64,000 bases of DNA. It comes from Methylomicrobium lacus LW14. Lineage in GTDB: Bacteria; Pseudomonadota; Gammaproteobacteria; Methylococcales; Methylomonadaceae. Below, one piece after another: positions 62,602 through 64,000 of this stretch (position 1 is the first letter of the stretch; each line of letters opens with the position of its first letter). The position numbers were made by a program, and so were the translations under genes. The notes beneath the pieces were generated by a model, which was given only the letters and a program-made list of their open reading frames with translations, was not told the origin of the DNA and searched no databases. The stretch covers positions 1,550,001-1,614,000 of the forward strand of contig NZ_AZUN01000001.1 of the NCBI RefSeq assembly GCF_000527095.1. The letters are read 5' to 3'.

Positions 62602-62925
62602 ATGAAAATCAAAACGCTTTCTTCAGCCTTAATCTTGATAACAAGCGCTAATTTGCTATCGGCCTGCGCCGACGGCAGGTATCAGCCGCGTGAACTGGAT
62701 ACCCATTTCGGGCAAACAGTCAACAATATTAAATATGCCCAAATAGCTGACAAGGAAGCCGCCGCCCATCCGCCGGCTAACTCGCCGAGAAAAATGGACG
62801 GTTACGCCGGAGTCGGCGTGATGGGCTCGTACCGTCAGGGCTTTTCTCAGACAGTGGAACAACCGCCGAGCGTAAGTATTAATATTGGTAGTGGCAACAG
62901 CGGATCAAGCTCTGGTGGAAAGTAA
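62602..62925 (+). CDS. Small lipoprotein of Tad loci
   Basis: 107 residues from the ATG at 62602 (GAGG 7 nt upstream). Lipobox LLSAC. The pattern HFGQTVNNIKYAQIADKEA, followed by MDGYAGVGVMGSYRQGF and a final NIGSGNSG, fits the small lipoproteins that follow the secretin gene in Tad clusters. It may support secretin placement in the outer membrane. Confidence 0.75.
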   Translation: MKIKTLSSALILITSANLLSACADGRYQPRELDTHFGQTVNNIKYAQIADKEAAAHPPANSPRKMDGYAGVGVMGSYRQGFSQTVEQPPSVSINIGSGNSGSSSGGK

Positions 62926-63182
62926 CATTAACCTAGCATCTAAATGCCCAGTTACATGTTCGCCTTCTTGATGGAACAGGCTTCAATCAAATGGGATATG
63001 AGCATCTGAATCGAAAAGTATCGATGGCCTGGAAAGATCGGCAGCTTGTAAGGGATTTAAATTCCGCCAGTTAGTATGTATTGAAAAGCCAAGAACTTTT
63101 TTATAGATGCTTAACAGCTCAGCACGGCGCTTGCATTTAAATATTGAAGTTTTATTACCAAATCGTTTGAATAAGGTTTTTT
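62926..63182 (+). other. Intergenic region
   Basis: 257 bp with stops in all frames; contains the promoter and ribosome site of the next gene. Nothing recognised. Confidence 0.35.
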
Positions 63183-64000
63183 ATGTACACGACATTGACT
63201 TCGTTACGCAAAGCTAAAGGCAGTGTGTTGGTAGTAACGGCTTTAGCTCTTTTGGTTATCATGGGTATGGCGGCCTTGGCCATTGATACAAGCCATGGAT
63301 GGACTAATAAAACGCGATTGCAAAACCTTGCAGACGCATTGGCGTTAAGTGCGGCCATTTCATTAAATAAGCAAGAATCCAGCACCGACTATCCCGATAT
63401 AGAGGAATACGCAGAATATTATGCTCAAACGACTACGCTTCCCAACTTTAAAGGAAGTTTTGGTAATCAGGAAGTGACGTTGGCAAGCACAGATTTTACG
63501 TTTGAATTTGCCAGAGATTGGAGTACTACAAAGGCTGACTGGTACGCAGCAAAGGACATCAATGGTGCTCGCTTTGTTCGCGTTACTACGAATCCCCTAA
63601 GTATAGACACATGGTTCGGTCGCATTTTGGGTTTTAATAATATGGCTCCTTCAGCCACTGCAGTTGCGGGCACTACTCCCATAGTTCCTTGCTCTGATGT
63701 TCTTCCCGTCATCGCATGCAAAGGAACTGATAGTATTACCGGTAAAGCCAGCACAGATAAGGACTGTAGCGATGGTAATTGTTTTGGCTATGCTACAGAT
63801 ACCGCTTTTTGCTTCAAATCGAGTCCTACGTCACCGACAGGTGGCCTTGTTTGTCCTGATATTCCTCCAGCATATACGGGAGGGCAATTAGGCGGAAATT
63901 TTGGTTGGATGGATGTAGGGGCTGGAGGAGCTGATCTCAAAGCCTGCGCCGCAGGTGACCCGACTTGCCAAAAAGCGTTTTGTGAGAGTTTTGCAGCAAA
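63183..64000 (+). CDS. TadG-like minor pilin/pilus protein (partial, runs off window)
   Basis: More than 272 residues, open to the window end. N-terminal KGSVLVVTALALLVIMGMAA followed by LAIDTSHGW is the TadE/TadG membrane segment; LQNLADALALSAAISLN is the TadG signature after it. A long exported part follows with many Cys and Gly (CSDGNCFGYATDTAFCF, GCAGGDPTCQ-like). The family may act as a scaffold in the Tad machine. Composition is notably lower in GC than the hopanoid block. Confidence 0.82.
   Translation, partial: MYTTLTSLRKAKGSVLVVTALALLVIMGMAALAIDTSHGWTNKTRLQNLADALALSAAISLNKQESSTDYPDIEEYAEYYAQTTTLPNFKGSFGNQEVTLASTDFTFEFARDWSTTKADWYAAKDINGARFVRVTTNPLSIDTWFGRILGFNNMAPSATAVAGTTPIVPCSDVLPVIACKGTDSITGKASTDKDCSDGNCFGYATDTAFCFKSSPTSPTGGLVCPDIPPAYTGGQLGGNFGWMDVGAGGADLKACAAGDPTCQKAFCESFAA

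Noticed and set aside
62926..63182. Possible riboswitch or gene remnant between the Tad lipoprotein and the TadG-like gene.
   Set aside because: No paired structure or frame could be supported.

Overview
The window looks like a chromosomal stretch of a gammaproteobacterium, most likely a type I methanotroph (Methylococcales). This is an inference. It rests on a complete C35-hopanoid gene set with a single-enzyme squalene synthase, two dxs genes, CopC/CopD copper genes, RegB/RegA-like and GacA-like regulators and moderate-to-high GC. No methane monooxygenase gene is present to prove it.

Layout. 1-8.4 kb (minus): a lipopeptide NRPS operon, with a FAAL-ACP-C-A-PCP megasynthase, a CmlA-type diiron beta-hydroxylase, and the first condensation domain of a further NRPS that runs off the window. 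8.8-16.7 kb: an aminotransferase, gene relics (class D beta-lactamase-like and an unidentified one), an MlaA lipoprotein, an Xre/RES toxin-antitoxin pair, a DODA-type dioxygenase beside a MarR regulator with a perfect palindromic operator, cmoB beside a cmoA that has lost its middle, and a GacA/UvrY-type regulator. 17-25.7 kb: a cupin, a TraB/GumN protein, divergent hslO/msrA, a tandem array of four probable small RNA genes (19.84-20.6 kb), regB/regA-like genes, Fur-boxed bfd-bfr, and trhO with a redoxin. 25.7-30 kb (minus): creD, an M23 peptidase and a two-component pair.

30-47 kb is the isoprenoid and hopanoid block. xseB-ispA-dxs makes farnesyl diphosphate. sqs, shc, hpnG and hpnO (plus strand) and hpnH-hpnM-mlaA (minus strand) turn it into aminohopanoids and probably move lipids between membranes. 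copC-copD, a second and nearly identical dxs, and gloB follow. 47-57 kb holds a protein with seven KYLA-type repeats, twin small membrane proteins, a YheT hydrolase, tRNA-Thr(CGT), a TreT-like glycosyltransferase with a DUF5752 partner, a frameshifted MscS-type channel gene, a tiny DUF3096 gene, a DUF5752 relic, a secreted hydrolase and a transposase remnant. 58-64 kb is the start of a Tad/Flp pilus locus: two flp pilins behind a 12-codon leader ORF, an AAA+ ATPase, cpaB, a secretin with a glycine-rich insert, a small lipoprotein and a TadG-like protein cut by the window end.

The strongest candidate for something undescribed is the tandem sRNA array. Four units of about 220 bp each carry the same parts on the minus strand: a -10 box, a start about 6 nt later, a roughly 90-nt RNA with a hairpin that keeps pairing while its sequence varies, an anti-Shine-Dalgarno segment (UCUUCCU or CCCUCCU), and a terminator.
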